A stretch of DNA of 47,463 nt from Candidatus Methylomirabilota bacterium (GTDB lineage Bacteria > Methylomirabilota > Methylomirabilia > Rokubacteriales > CSP1-6). The stretch is taken from contig DASYTI010000024.1 of NCBI GenBank assembly GCA_036002485.1, positions 1 to 47,463 of the forward strand, given 5' to 3'. Positions within the stretch are counted from its first letter, which is position 1. Each line of letters begins with the position of its first letter. Under the pieces are notes generated by a model that saw only the letters and a list, made by a program, of their open reading frames with translations, made no database searches and was not told the origin of the DNA. Shown here piece by piece: positions 9,539-16,801 of this stretch. A program made the translations under genes and the position numbers.

Positions 9539-10420
9539 GTGGACATTCTTATTCAGCAAGTGGTGTCGGGACTGGCCACGGGTGGCATCTACGCGAGTCT
9601 GGCCCTGGCTCTGGTCATGATCTACCAGGCGACGGATGTGGTGAACTTCGCCCAGGGCGAGATGGCGATGTTCAGCACCTACCTCTGCTGGTCGCTGCTC
9701 CAGGCGGGGCTGCCCTACTGGGTCGCCTTCTTCGCGACCCTCGTCATCGCCTTCGTGGGCGGCGTGCTCATCGAGCGCATCGTGATCCGGCCCGTGGAGA
9801 ACGCCCCCATCCTCACCATCGTGATCGTGTGTATCGGCCTCCTCGTCATCCTCAACAGCGTGGCGGGCTGGATCTACACCTATATCCAGAAGCCCTTCCC
9901 GAGCCCTTTCCCGGGCAAGCCCATCAAGTTCGGCAACATCGTCTTCGGCGCCCACGACCTGGGCGAGATCGGCCTCACCCTGGGCGTCCTGCTGCTGCTC
10001 TTCCTCTTCTTCCGCTACACCACGCTGGGGCTTGCCATGCGGGCGGCGGCGCAAAATCCGACGTCGAGCCGTCTCGTGGGCATCCGCGTCGGCTGGATGC
10101 TGGCACTTGGCTGGGGACTGGCCGCGACGTTCGGGGCGGTGGCGGGCATGATGATCGCCCCCATCGTCTTCCTCGATCCCTACATGATGTTCGGCATCCA
10201 GATCTACGCCTTCGCGGCGGCGACGGTGGGCGGGTTCACGAGCCCCCTGGGCGCGGTGGTGGGAGGGCTCCTCGTCGGGGTGACCGAGAACCTGGTCGGG
10301 ACCTATGTGACCTTCATCGGGACGGAGCTCAAGCTGACGGTGGCGCTCGCCATGATCATCATCGTGCTGCTCGTGCGGCCGAGCGGCCTCTTCGGCCGCT
10401 CCTTCGTCAGGAGGGTCTAG
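9539..10420 (+). CDS. livH: Branched-chain amino acid-type ABC transporter permease LivH
   Basis: 293 residues, GTG start six bases after livF. Eight or so hydrophobic segments. The N-terminal VSGLATGGIYASLALALVMIY and following DVVNFAQGEM motif are hallmarks of LivH, and the cytoplasmic loop with GLAMRAAAQNP...LVGI is the EAA-like contact to the ATPases. It pairs with LivM as the transmembrane channel of the importer. Confidence 0.94.
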   Translation: MDILIQQVVSGLATGGIYASLALALVMIYQATDVVNFAQGEMAMFSTYLCWSLLQAGLPYWVAFFATLVIAFVGGVLIERIVIRPVENAPILTIVIVCIGLLVILNSVAGWIYTYIQKPFPSPFPGKPIKFGNIVFGAHDLGEIGLTLGVLLLLFLFFRYTTLGLAMRAAAQNPTSSRLVGIRVGWMLALGWGLAATFGAVAGMMIAPIVFLDPYMMFGIQIYAFAAATVGGFTSPLGAVVGGLLVGVTENLVGTYVTFIGTELKLTVALAMIIIVLLVRPSGLFGRSFVRRV

Positions 10421-10423
10421 CCG

Positions 10424-11416
10424 GTGGGGCGCGGCAGCGGCGCGGCGGTCAAGAACGCGGGCCTCGTGCTCATCCTGCTCCTGGCCGGTTTGCTCCCCTT
10501 CGCCCTCAGCGGGTTCCGCCTCTTCCAGTTCACCCAGGTCTACATCTATGCCATTGCCCTCCTCGGCCTCAACATCCTGACCGGCTACAACGGACAGATC
10601 TCCCTCGGCCACAGCGCCTTCTATGCGATCGGCGCCTATACCACGGCCATCATGATCGACAAGTGGAACATCGGCTATGGCTGGACCATCCCCGCCGCCG
10701 GCGTCCTCTGCCTCGTGGTCGGCTTCCTCTTCGGGCGGCCCGCCCTCCGGCTCGAGGGTCTCTACCTGGCCCTGGCCACCTTCGCGCTGGCCCTGGCCGC
10801 GCCACAGATCCTGAAATACTTCGAGCACTGGACGGGCGGCTCGCAGGGCATCGTGCTGTCCAAGCCCAAGGCGCCATTCCGGCTGCCCCTCAGCGAGGAC
10901 CAGTGGCTCTACTTCTTGACTCTCGCCGTCCTAATCGTGCTCTTCGTCCTGGCGGCAAACCTGCTGCGAAGCCGCACGGGCCGGGCTATCGTGGCCATCA
11001 GGGACAACCACATCGCCGCCGAGGCCATGGGCATCAACAGCGCGCTCTACAAGTCGGTCGTCTTCGGCGTGAGCGCCGCCTATACCGGGGTGGCGGGGGC
11101 GCTCAGCGGCATCACCATCGCCTTCGTCGCCCCCGACTCCTTCAATGTCTTCCTGTCCATCACGCTCCTGACGGGCGTGGTCATCGGGGGTCTGGCCACC
11201 ATCTCGGGCGCCATCTTCGGCGCCCTGTTCATCCAGTTCGTGCCAAACTGGGCCCAGGACATCTCCAAGGCGGCCCCGGGGGCCATCTTTGGCGTCTTCC
11301 TCATCGCCTTCATGTACGTGATGCCGCACGGGATAGCCGGCTTTCTCCGGCTGGCCTGGATCCGGATGACGAGGCCGGCGGTTACAGGAACGAAGGCGGA
11401 GGCGAAAATCCAGTGA
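10424..11416 (+). CDS. livM: Branched-chain amino acid-type ABC transporter permease LivM
   Basis: 330 residues, GTG start three bases after livH. Multi-pass protein with LivM-type motifs LLGLNILTGYNGQISLGHSAF and RSRTGRAIVAIRDNHIAAEAMGI (ATPase-contact loop). A C-terminal charged tail follows the last helix. Partner of LivH; both lie between the ATPase genes and the binding-protein gene. Confidence 0.94.
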   Translation: MGRGSGAAVKNAGLVLILLLAGLLPFALSGFRLFQFTQVYIYAIALLGLNILTGYNGQISLGHSAFYAIGAYTTAIMIDKWNIGYGWTIPAAGVLCLVVGFLFGRPALRLEGLYLALATFALALAAPQILKYFEHWTGGSQGIVLSKPKAPFRLPLSEDQWLYFLTLAVLIVLFVLAANLLRSRTGRAIVAIRDNHIAAEAMGINSALYKSVVFGVSAAYTGVAGALSGITIAFVAPDSFNVFLSITLLTGVVIGGLATISGAIFGALFIQFVPNWAQDISKAAPGAIFGVFLIAFMYVMPHGIAGFLRLAWIRMTRPAVTGTKAEAKIQ

Positions 11417-11454
11417 CACAAAAGGCCACAATCAACCTGAACGGGAGGACATTC

Positions 11455-12675
11455 ATGGGTCTGACGAAGCGAGTCGTAGCGCTCCTTCTCGCGCTCGGCG
11501 TGGTGACCGCGGCCGGTGTCGGCGTGGCCGCCGCCCAGACGGTGGTGGGCGTCACCGCCACCGAGATCAAGATCGGCAATACCAACCCCTACAGCGGGCC
11601 CGCCTCCGCCTACGGCACCATCGGCAAGGCCCTCGGCGCCTACTTCAAGAAGGTCAATGATGAGGGCGGGATCAACGGCCGCAAGATTAACTACATCACC
11701 TACGACGACGCCTACAGCCCGCCCAAGACCGTGGAGATGATCCGGCGGCTCGTCGAGCAGGACCAGGTCGCCTTCGTCTTCCAGACGCTGGGAACGCCGA
11801 CCAACAGCGCCATTCACAAGTACATGAACGAAAAGAAGGTGCCCCACCTCTTCGTGGCCACCGGCGCCACCAAGTGGAACGACCCCAAGACCTTCCCTTG
11901 GACCATGGGCTTCCAGCCCAACTATCAGACGGAGGGCAAGATCTACGCGGCCTATATCCTGAAGAACGTGCCCGACGCCAAGGTCGGCATCTTGTATCAG
12001 AATGACGACTACGGCAAGGATTACGTCAAGGGATTCAAGGATGGCCTGGGCGACGCCGCCAAGAAGCTCATCGTCCTCGAGCAGAGCCACGAGGTCACCG
12101 ATCCGACCATCGATTCCCAGATCGTCAACCTGAAGAACAGCGGGGCCAATGTCTTCTTCAACGTCACCATCCCGAAGTTCGCCGTGCAGGCCATCAAGAA
12201 GTCCCACGACATCGGCTGGAAGCCGCTGCATTTCCTGAACAACGTGTCGAGCTCGCTGGGCACCGTGCTCAAGCCGGCCGGGCTTGATGCCTCCAAGGGC
12301 TTGATCACCGCGCTCTATATGAAGGAGATCACCGACCCGCAGTGGAAGAACGACAAGGGCTTCCTGGAATGGATCGCGTGGATGAAGAAGTACTACCCCG
12401 AGGGGGCGCTCGACGACCAGGCCAACGGGTACGCCTACAACGTCGCCATCCTGATGACGCAGACGCTCAAGCAATGCGGCAACGACCTGTCGCGGGAGAA
12501 CATCATGCGCCAGGCGGCGAATCTCAAGAACGTGGAGCTGCCCCTGCTCCTGCCCGGTATCAAGGTCAATACGAGCGCGAGCGACTTCGCGCCCATCGAG
12601 CAGGAGCAGCTCGCCAAGTTCGACGGGGAGCGCTGGGCCGTCTTCGGCGAACTGGTAGACGCCAGCAAGAAGTAA
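11455..12675 (+). CDS. livK: Branched-chain amino acid-type ABC transporter substrate-binding protein LivK
   Basis: 406 residues. Begins with a signal peptide (KR at 5-6, hydrophobic run about 7-24, cleavage near AAAQ) and continues as a periplasmic-binding-protein type I fold: EIKIGNTNPYSGPASAYG at the N-terminal ligand cleft, then YDDAYSPPKTVEMIRRLVEQDQV and ILYQNDDYGKDY. The ATG at 11455 is preceded by GGGAGGAC at 11443-11450; the reading frame is open far upstream only as an artefact. It is last in the liv operon and followed by a strong terminator. This group (ABC transporter substrate-binding protein, Leu/Ile/Val family) may bind amides, urea or aromatic acids rather than Leu/Ile/Val. 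Confidence 0.92.
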   Translation: MGLTKRVVALLLALGVVTAAGVGVAAAQTVVGVTATEIKIGNTNPYSGPASAYGTIGKALGAYFKKVNDEGGINGRKINYITYDDAYSPPKTVEMIRRLVEQDQVAFVFQTLGTPTNSAIHKYMNEKKVPHLFVATGATKWNDPKTFPWTMGFQPNYQTEGKIYAAYILKNVPDAKVGILYQNDDYGKDYVKGFKDGLGDAAKKLIVLEQSHEVTDPTIDSQIVNLKNSGANVFFNVTIPKFAVQAIKKSHDIGWKPLHFLNNVSSSLGTVLKPAGLDASKGLITALYMKEITDPQWKNDKGFLEWIAWMKKYYPEGALDDQANGYAYNVAILMTQTLKQCGNDLSRENIMRQAANLKNVELPLLLPGIKVNTSASDFAPIEQEQLAKFDGERWAVFGELVDASKK

Positions 12676-12695
12676 GGGCGGCCTCGGAAACGACA

Positions 12696-12733
12696 ACGGC
12701 CGGCGGGTCGACCCGCCGGCCGTCTTCCTTTTC
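12696..12733 (+). terminator. Rho-independent-type terminator after livK
   Basis: A perfect 28-bp palindrome (12696-12723; two 14-bp arms, ACGGCCGGCGGGTC and its complement, meeting at the centre) followed by a pyrimidine/T-rich stretch (CTTCCTTTTCC). It lies 21 bp past the livK stop and 7 bp from the stop of the convergent gene, so it may serve both strands. Confidence 0.85.
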
Positions 12734-12739
12734 CGAGCG

Positions 12740-13141
12740 CTACTGGCCGGAACTACTGGAGTCGCGGCTGGCCGGTCGGCCCGGGGGTGCTTCCTGGACG
12801 ACGAGCTCCAGGGAGAACTGTGGCGTGACCGAGGCGGGCGCCGAGTACGGCAGCACATCGGTGCCTTCGTATCCACCGCTCGAGTTCTGCCAGCACATCT
12901 GCGGCACGCCGTCCATCGCTCCGCAGGGCAGTCCCATGGGCACCGGTCCGCGCTTCTTTTCAGCCTCGTAGGCGCCGGCAGTGACCAGCGTGCTCACCGC
13001 GCCCAGGAGAAGCTGCGCGCCGCTGATGATCAGGCTGAGCGTCATGGGATCGACCTGGGCACGGGCGGGGGCGGCCAGCGACAGAACCAGCGCCCCCGCT
13101 ACCAGCAAGCTCACGAGCCGCGAAACCACCCTCACTCTCAT
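12740..13141 (-). CDS. Secreted hypothetical protein
   Basis: 133 residues with a clear Sec signal peptide (RVRVVSR then a hydrophobic run, cleavage after APARAQ near residue 29). A second hydrophobic/glycine-rich stretch follows (about 33-52, SLIISGAQLLLGAVSTLVTAG). The mature part has two cysteines (PCGAMDGVPQMC) that could form a disulfide. I recognise no family. It is probably monocistronic; a TATAGT hexamer lies just upstream of its start. Function unknown. Confidence 0.65.
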   Translation of the reverse strand: MRVRVVSRLVSLLVAGALVLSLAAPARAQVDPMTLSLIISGAQLLLGAVSTLVTAGAYEAEKKRGPVPMGLPCGAMDGVPQMCWQNSSGGYEGTDVLPYSAPASVTPQFSLELVVQEAPPGRPASRDSSSSGQ

Positions 13142-13213
13142 GGTCGCCCTACTATACGCCCGGGGTTCGCCAAAGGAATAGTCAAAAGTGGGCGGGGTGG
13201 GCGCTCAGGTGAC

Positions 13214-13411
13214 TCAGGCGGTTCGGGGAGTGACAAAACCCCGCCCACTCAGCCGCCGCCCTGCCCTGAGGAGGGCGACGGCCAGCGCCGAGCGCAGCCC
13301 GCGCGGGTGCCTCCGCAGCGACCCCAGCAGCCGACTCCGCGCCGCGTCCGCGCGGAGCTGATCCAGCTTGCTCTCCACGAATCGTTCCAGCACATAAGTA
13401 TTCATGTCCAT
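13214..13411 (-). CDS. Small basic protein of the putative alkylation-responsive locus
   Basis: 65 residues from an ATG preceded by an excellent AGGAGG Shine-Dalgarno sequence, 17 bp after the upstream small gene, so the two form an operon. The N-terminal half (MDMNTYVLERFVESKLDQLRAD) looks like an amphipathic helix; the C-terminal half is Arg-rich with a possible helix (SALAVALLRAGRRL). Not recognised. The operon is preceded by the same bipartite promoter-like motif as the neighbouring ECF sigma gene, which suggests co-regulation. A longer overlapping frame at 13182-13418 was judged to be a shadow. Confidence 0.6.
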   Translation of the reverse strand: MDMNTYVLERFVESKLDQLRADAARSRLLGSLRRHPRGLRSALAVALLRAGRRLSGRGFVTPRTA

Positions 13412-13428
13412 GGTGCAATCCTCCTGGC

Positions 13429-13827
13429 TCAGGCCGCGAGCGGGGTGCCGGCGGTGCCGCGCGGTGACGTGATCGTGCGTGCGGCGCGCGGCCCCACGCC
13501 CGCGGGGTCGGGCGAGAGAACGATCTCCAATGGCTCGGCGGCGTGCTCTTCCGAGAAGTGCTCGCCCGTCACCCGCAGGATGGCCGCAACGGCGGCGGGT
13601 CGGTCGAGGGGCACGGCCATGGAGACTTGCCACCCGCCGCCGATCCGCTGGCGCACCGTGGGAGCGGCGGCGGCGCCCAGCTCGCGGTGGATGGCATCGG
13701 TGAGCGCGATCTGCCGGAGCCACACGCGCTCGCGCCTCTCTTGTAGATGCTCGGCAAGGACGAGCAGCCCGCTTATCGCGAGAAACGGAGCCAGCAAAAC
13801 TGTCAGAGCGGTAAACAGGGTCATCAT
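13429..13827 (-). CDS. Small membrane-anchored hypothetical protein
   Basis: 132 residues. One N-terminal membrane helix (about 3-26, LFTALTVLLAPFLAISGLLVLA), a charged stretch (EHLQERRERVWLRQI), then a soluble domain of about 85 residues and an unstructured tail (PRAARTITSPRGTAGTPLAA). Start chosen at the first of two ATGs; AAAGGAGGG lies 6-7 nt upstream. It is first in a two-gene operon whose predicted promoter (13850-13878) matches that of the ECF sigma operon. I recognise no family; by position it could be an effector of the sigma regulon. Confidence 0.65.
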   Translation of the reverse strand: MMTLFTALTVLLAPFLAISGLLVLAEHLQERRERVWLRQIALTDAIHRELGAAAAPTVRQRIGGGWQVSMAVPLDRPAAVAAILRVTGEHFSEEHAAEPLEIVLSPDPAGVGPRAARTITSPRGTAGTPLAA

Positions 13828-13849
13828 GGTCGCCCTCCTTTTCCACTCC

Positions 13850-13878
13850 TGAGACACCGGAGGCGCGCGGGTGTGAAA
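13850..13878 (-). promoter_or_regulatory. Predicted ECF-sigma promoter, copy 2 (small-gene operon)
   Basis: Read on the minus strand: TTTCACA (13878-13872), 12 bp, then CGGTGTCTCA (13859-13850). An identical pair with identical 12-bp spacing lies at 15538-15510 before the ECF sigma gene. TTTCACA to GTCT is 16 bp, a normal -35/-10 distance for ECF sigma factors. Transcription would begin near 13845, leaving a short leader that holds the Shine-Dalgarno sequence of the gene at 13827. Confidence 0.7.
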
Positions 13879-14014
13879 CGCGCGAGAAACTGTCTTTCGA
13901 GATGAGGGGCGGCCGAGCTGCCGCAGGCACGAGCGTGTGGCAGTTCGAGGTAAGCACCGACGGTGCGAGCCGAGTGCTGAGTAGATCGCGAGGGCTGAAA
14001 GGAGGCGAGAGAAG

Positions 14015-14974
14015 CTAGGAGGACAGCGGGTGGAGATCGGGCCGGCAGCTCGTGCAGGGCGTGAGGCCCACCGCTTCGGCGTGCCCGCGCGAGCCAAAGA
14101 GCGTGAGCCCGGCCAGAGACTGCCGAGACAGCGACCCACAAGTGGGCACGCAGTACTCCGAATCCGCCCCGGCCCGAACGTACATGTGGTCGCGCTCGAT
14201 CTTGCGGGCGCGGACAGCCACCGGCACCCCCTCGAGCGAGAGCAAGGTCCGCTTGAGCGAGATCTTGTTGCCGGCATATCCGGTCAGATCGCCGCCATTG
14301 CCGATCACCCGATGGCACGGGATGACGATGGGCACGGGATTGCGCCGCAGCGCCTGGGCCACCGCCCGCACTGCCGAAGGCGTGCCGATGCGTTGGGCGA
14401 TCCCGGCATAGGAGGTCACCGCGCCATACGGCAGCTCGGCCGTGGCCGTGAGCACGCGTCGCTGGAAATCGCTCCGGACCCAGCGGAGGTCGAGCGGCCA
14501 GTCGAGGCGGGTGCGTCGATGGTCCAGGTACTCGAGGAGCTCCTGGTACACCGCCTCCACACCGGCCTTGTCCTCTCGCATCTCACCCCCGGCCAGGCGG
14601 GCCAGGTGCGACGTGGCCGCGCTCTCCGACTCCAGATACTCGACGAGCGAGATCCCCAGCTCGGATCGGGCAATGAGAATCTTCCCGAGCGGCGAGGAGA
14701 AGATGCCGTAGGCGACCATACGCGCGCGGATATCGGCCAGGCGCGCCTCGAGCTCAGCGCGCGAGAGGGCCGGGTCAGCTCCCGGCAGAGGCGCGCGGCG
14801 AAGGTCTGTCACCATGCCCTCGAGCACTCGGTAACGCTCGAGCTCGTCGCGACAGTCGCGGCACACCGCGAGGTGCCGCTCGACCACGCGCGTGGCCACG
14901 GGCGCGGCCTCGCCGGCGGCCACCGCGACCAGATCGCGCTCGATCTCACGACAGGTCGGGTTCGCGGCACTCAT
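14015..14974 (-). CDS. Anti-sigma zinc finger - O6-methylguanine-DNA methyltransferase - Ada Cys4 fusion
   Basis: 319 residues with three parts. Residues 8-41 form a ZAS/zf-HC2 anti-sigma motif (Cys8, then His34-x3-Cys38-x2-Cys41). Residues about 86-255 are an O6-alkylguanine-DNA methyltransferase: DFQRRVL, LPYGAVTSYAGIA, AVRAVAQAL, and the active-site motif IPCHRVIG with acceptor Cys220. Residues about 262-316 match the N-terminal zinc domain of Ada: Cys275-x3-Cys279, 27 residues, Cys307-x2-Cys310, ending RPD. In E. coli Ada the first of these four cysteines accepts methyl groups from DNA phosphotriesters. No membrane segment or AraC domain is seen. The start overlaps the stop of the ECF sigma gene (ATGA). 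It likely both repairs alkylated DNA and holds the sigma factor. Confidence 0.88.
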   Translation of the reverse strand: MSAANPTCREIERDLVAVAAGEAAPVATRVVERHLAVCRDCRDELERYRVLEGMVTDLRRAPLPGADPALSRAELEARLADIRARMVAYGIFSSPLGKILIARSELGISLVEYLESESAATSHLARLAGGEMREDKAGVEAVYQELLEYLDHRRTRLDWPLDLRWVRSDFQRRVLTATAELPYGAVTSYAGIAQRIGTPSAVRAVAQALRRNPVPIVIPCHRVIGNGGDLTGYAGNKISLKRTLLSLEGVPVAVRARKIERDHMYVRAGADSEYCVPTCGSLSRQSLAGLTLFGSRGHAEAVGLTPCTSCRPDLHPLSS

Positions 14975-15498
14975 GGCTGGGGCTCCGTGGGGACGACCGC
15001 GAGGTCATTCAGTCCGCGCCGGATCTTCCGGAGGGCTTGAAAGACGTGGGCGCGGGCGCTTTCCGCCGAGCAGTGGAGGCTCTCGGCGATGGCATCGTAC
15101 TCGAGCTCGTGGACCTTTCGCAGGGTGAAGGCGAGGCGCTGCTTGAGGGGCAGCGCGGCCACGATCCGGTCGAGCTGGGCGCTGACCTGATTCACGATAG
15201 CCTCGCCCTCGGGCCAAGCGGGACCCCGCTCCGAGGCGCCCGCCGCGGCCACGGCCATGGCCTGCCGCCGCCGCTTCTCCGCGCGATAGTGGTTCCGACA
15301 GAGGTTGGTGGCGATGGTGAAAAGCCAGGCCCGCACGTTGGCATCCGCAGGCAGCGCTTGATAGGCCTTGTATGCTCGCACAAAGGTCTCCTGTGACAGG
15401 TCGTCGGCATCCCCGTTGCGCGAGGTGGCGCGGACGAGATACCGGTGTATCTCGGCGTGATGCGCCGCCACGACCGCCTCGAAGGGATCCCCCGTCAT
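14971..15498 (-). CDS. ECF-type RNA polymerase sigma factor
   Basis: 175 residues. Region 2 (about 13-80) has the typical EIHRYLVRATSRNGDADDLSQETFVRAYKAY and WLFTIATNLCRNHYR segments; region 4 (about 108-162) has LPLKQRLAFTLRKVHELEYDAIAESLHCSAESARAHVFQALRKIR, a helix-turn-helix for -35 recognition. The next gene overlaps by 4 bp and encodes an anti-sigma zinc finger fused to an alkylation-repair protein. I favour the ATG at 15498: the alternative in-frame ATG at 15510 lies inside the predicted -10 element of the gene's own promoter, and a near-leaderless transcript would reach only 15498. If the promoter is wrong, 15510 (179 residues) is the start. Confidence 0.88.
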   Translation of the reverse strand: MTGDPFEAVVAAHHAEIHRYLVRATSRNGDADDLSQETFVRAYKAYQALPADANVRAWLFTIATNLCRNHYRAEKRRRQAMAVAAAGASERGPAWPEGEAIVNQVSAQLDRIVAALPLKQRLAFTLRKVHELEYDAIAESLHCSAESARAHVFQALRKIRRGLNDLAVVPTEPQP

Positions 15499-15509
15499 AC
15501 TCTTGACCA

Positions 15510-15538
15510 TGAGACACCGTAGCCCGCCAATTGTGAAA
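15510..15538 (-). promoter_or_regulatory. Predicted autoregulated ECF-sigma promoter, copy 1
   Basis: Minus-strand TTTCACA (15538-15532), 12-bp spacer, CGGTGTCTCA (15519-15510); the same two blocks and spacing occur at 13878-13850. The flanking GCGAGA (plus strand) is also shared, one base offset. A sigma factor transcribing its own operon is usual for ECF systems. The predicted start of transcription, near 15505, gives an almost leaderless mRNA for the ATG at 15498. Confidence 0.7.
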
Positions 15539-15571
15539 TCGCGAGAGGCGAAATGGCCAGGTCGGCCCCCC

Positions 15572-15743
15572 GGTACTGGGTCAAGTTGCGAGCCAGACGA
15601 GGCCCGAGGGAGCCAGCGGCGCGAGGCGTACCTGTATGTACGTTGAGCGTCGCTGGCGACCGAGAACGTGGCATTTCGAGCTGAGCGGCCCGGCCGCGAG
15701 GTGAGAGCTGAGTTGATATGGCGAAGCAAATTGGCCCAGTACC
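15572..15743. mobile_element. MITE-like palindromic element B
   Basis: 172 bp with 18-bp terminal inverted repeats beginning GGTACTGGG (15572-15589 and 15726-15743; two mismatches), flanked on both sides by C-runs. It holds a hairpin module (CCAGCG...CGCTGG around GTACGTTGAG, about 15613-15656) and a GAGAGCTGAGTTGAT module (15703-15717). The reverse complements of these two modules occur in element A at 6073-6250, in the opposite order. No coding sequence. It lies between the ECF sigma gene and the divergent MpaB-like gene. Confidence 0.65.
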
Positions 15744-15782
15744 CCCCCGCGGTAGCAAGACCCTGGCCCCTCCGGTACCGTT

Positions 15783-16616
15783 ATGGCCATGGCCGCCCAG
15801 GACCCGCGCCCGACCACTCTCATGACCTGGCGGCTTCACCGCGAGGTCGTGCTGTTGGCCGGCTGGGGCCGAGCCATCCTGCTCCAGCTCGCCCATCCGC
15901 TGGTGGCCCAGGGAGTGGCCGACCACAGCGGCTTCGCCACGCAACCGCGAGGACACGTGAAGCGGCTCAAACGCACGCTTCGAGCCATGCTCGCTCTGAC
16001 CTTTGGCACGCCCCAAGAGGCCGAGACGGCCGCGGCGGGGATCAACCGCATCCACGATCGAGTGCACGGCCGCCTCGCCGAGGCCGCCGGCGCCTTCGCG
16101 CCCGGCACTGCATACAGCGCTCACGATCCCGCGCTGCTCGCCTGGGTCCACGCGACCCTGATCGACAGCTTTCTCCTCACCTACGAGCGTTTCGTCGCGC
16201 CGTTGACGCCGGCCGAGCGTGATCGGTACTGCCTCGAAGCCCTCAGCGGCGGACCCCTCCTGGGTATCCCGCCGGGGGTCTTGCCGGGAAGCGCCGCCGA
16301 GCTCTCGTCGTACATGGAGCGAATGGCGGCCAGCGGCGAGATTGCCGTCACCAACACCGCCCGGGGACTCGCGCGCCACGTGCTCGCGCCGCGCGGGTCG
16401 TGGCCGCTGCGCCCGTTCCTGGCGCTGGCTCGGCTCCCCGCCGTGGGCTTGCTGCCGCCGGCGATTCGCCACGCCTACGGCTTCGGGTGGACGGCGGGCC
16501 AGGAACGGCGGCTGGCCATGCTGAGCGCCATCGTGCGCCACGCCTTGCCGATCGCCTCGCCCGTCCTGCGCCACTGGCCCGCGGCGCGCCACGCGGAGAC
16601 TCGGACGGCGGGCTAG
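15783..16616 (+). CDS. Oxygenase MpaB / DUF2236 family protein
   Basis: 277 residues. Typical family features are the N-terminal LHREVVLLAGWGRAILLQLAHPLVAQGVADHS segment, the HDPALLAWVHATLIDSFLLTYERFV segment with its conserved His, and the C-terminal GWTAGQERRLAML. The family includes latex-clearing protein (a heme b oxygenase cleaving polyisoprene) and the fungal MpaB oxygenase; the reaction here is unknown. A second ATG six bases downstream is an alternative start. The gene stands alone, following MITE-like element B. Confidence 0.85.
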   Translation: MAMAAQDPRPTTLMTWRLHREVVLLAGWGRAILLQLAHPLVAQGVADHSGFATQPRGHVKRLKRTLRAMLALTFGTPQEAETAAAGINRIHDRVHGRLAEAAGAFAPGTAYSAHDPALLAWVHATLIDSFLLTYERFVAPLTPAERDRYCLEALSGGPLLGIPPGVLPGSAAELSSYMERMAASGEIAVTNTARGLARHVLAPRGSWPLRPFLALARLPAVGLLPPAIRHAYGFGWTAGQERRLAMLSAIVRHALPIASPVLRHWPAARHAETRTAG

Positions 16617-16652
16617 GCGCTTGTCCAAGTAATTCTCCTGCCTTCGCGAGCA

Positions 16653-16796
16653 GGAATGTTCCGCTTCGAGCGCCGGCTTCGCCGACGCGGTTCTCAGATT
16701 GCTCGCCTCGGACGGCGGGGCCCCAGCCCCACGACGTCCTGCCGCTCGCACTGCGTCGGGGGGAGGCTTCGGAAGGGGGCGGAGCCCCCCTCCGAG
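16653..16796. repeat. Dispersed hairpin repeat, copy 1 (GTTCCGCTTCGAGCGCC type)
   Basis: Two conserved blocks: 16653-16694 (GGAATGTTCCGCTTCGAGCG... with GGCTTCGCC) and 16755-16796 (GTCGGGGGGAGG then a GGGGGC/GCCCCC hairpin ending TCCGAG). Both blocks recur at 24319-24400; this copy has about 60 bp extra between them. It ends 5 bp from the stop codon of the minus-strand HhH gene, so it may act as its transcription terminator. The rest of the 16617-16801 gap shows nothing else. Confidence 0.75.
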
Positions 16797-16801
16797 CTAC
16801 C

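Noticed and set aside
8968-11454. Open frame running into livK (1235 codons)
   Set aside because: Its upstream part is an out-of-frame reading of livF, livH and livM; livK has its own signal peptide and ribosome binding site at 11455.
13182-13418. 78-residue minus-strand ORF overlapping the small basic protein gene
   Set aside because: Frame lacks a ribosome binding site and looks random; the 13214-13411 frame has a strong one.
13888-13995. Possible third MITE-like copy upstream of the small-gene operon
   Set aside because: Only short shared strings such as TTTCGAG and TGCTGAGTAGAT; no terminal inverted repeats.
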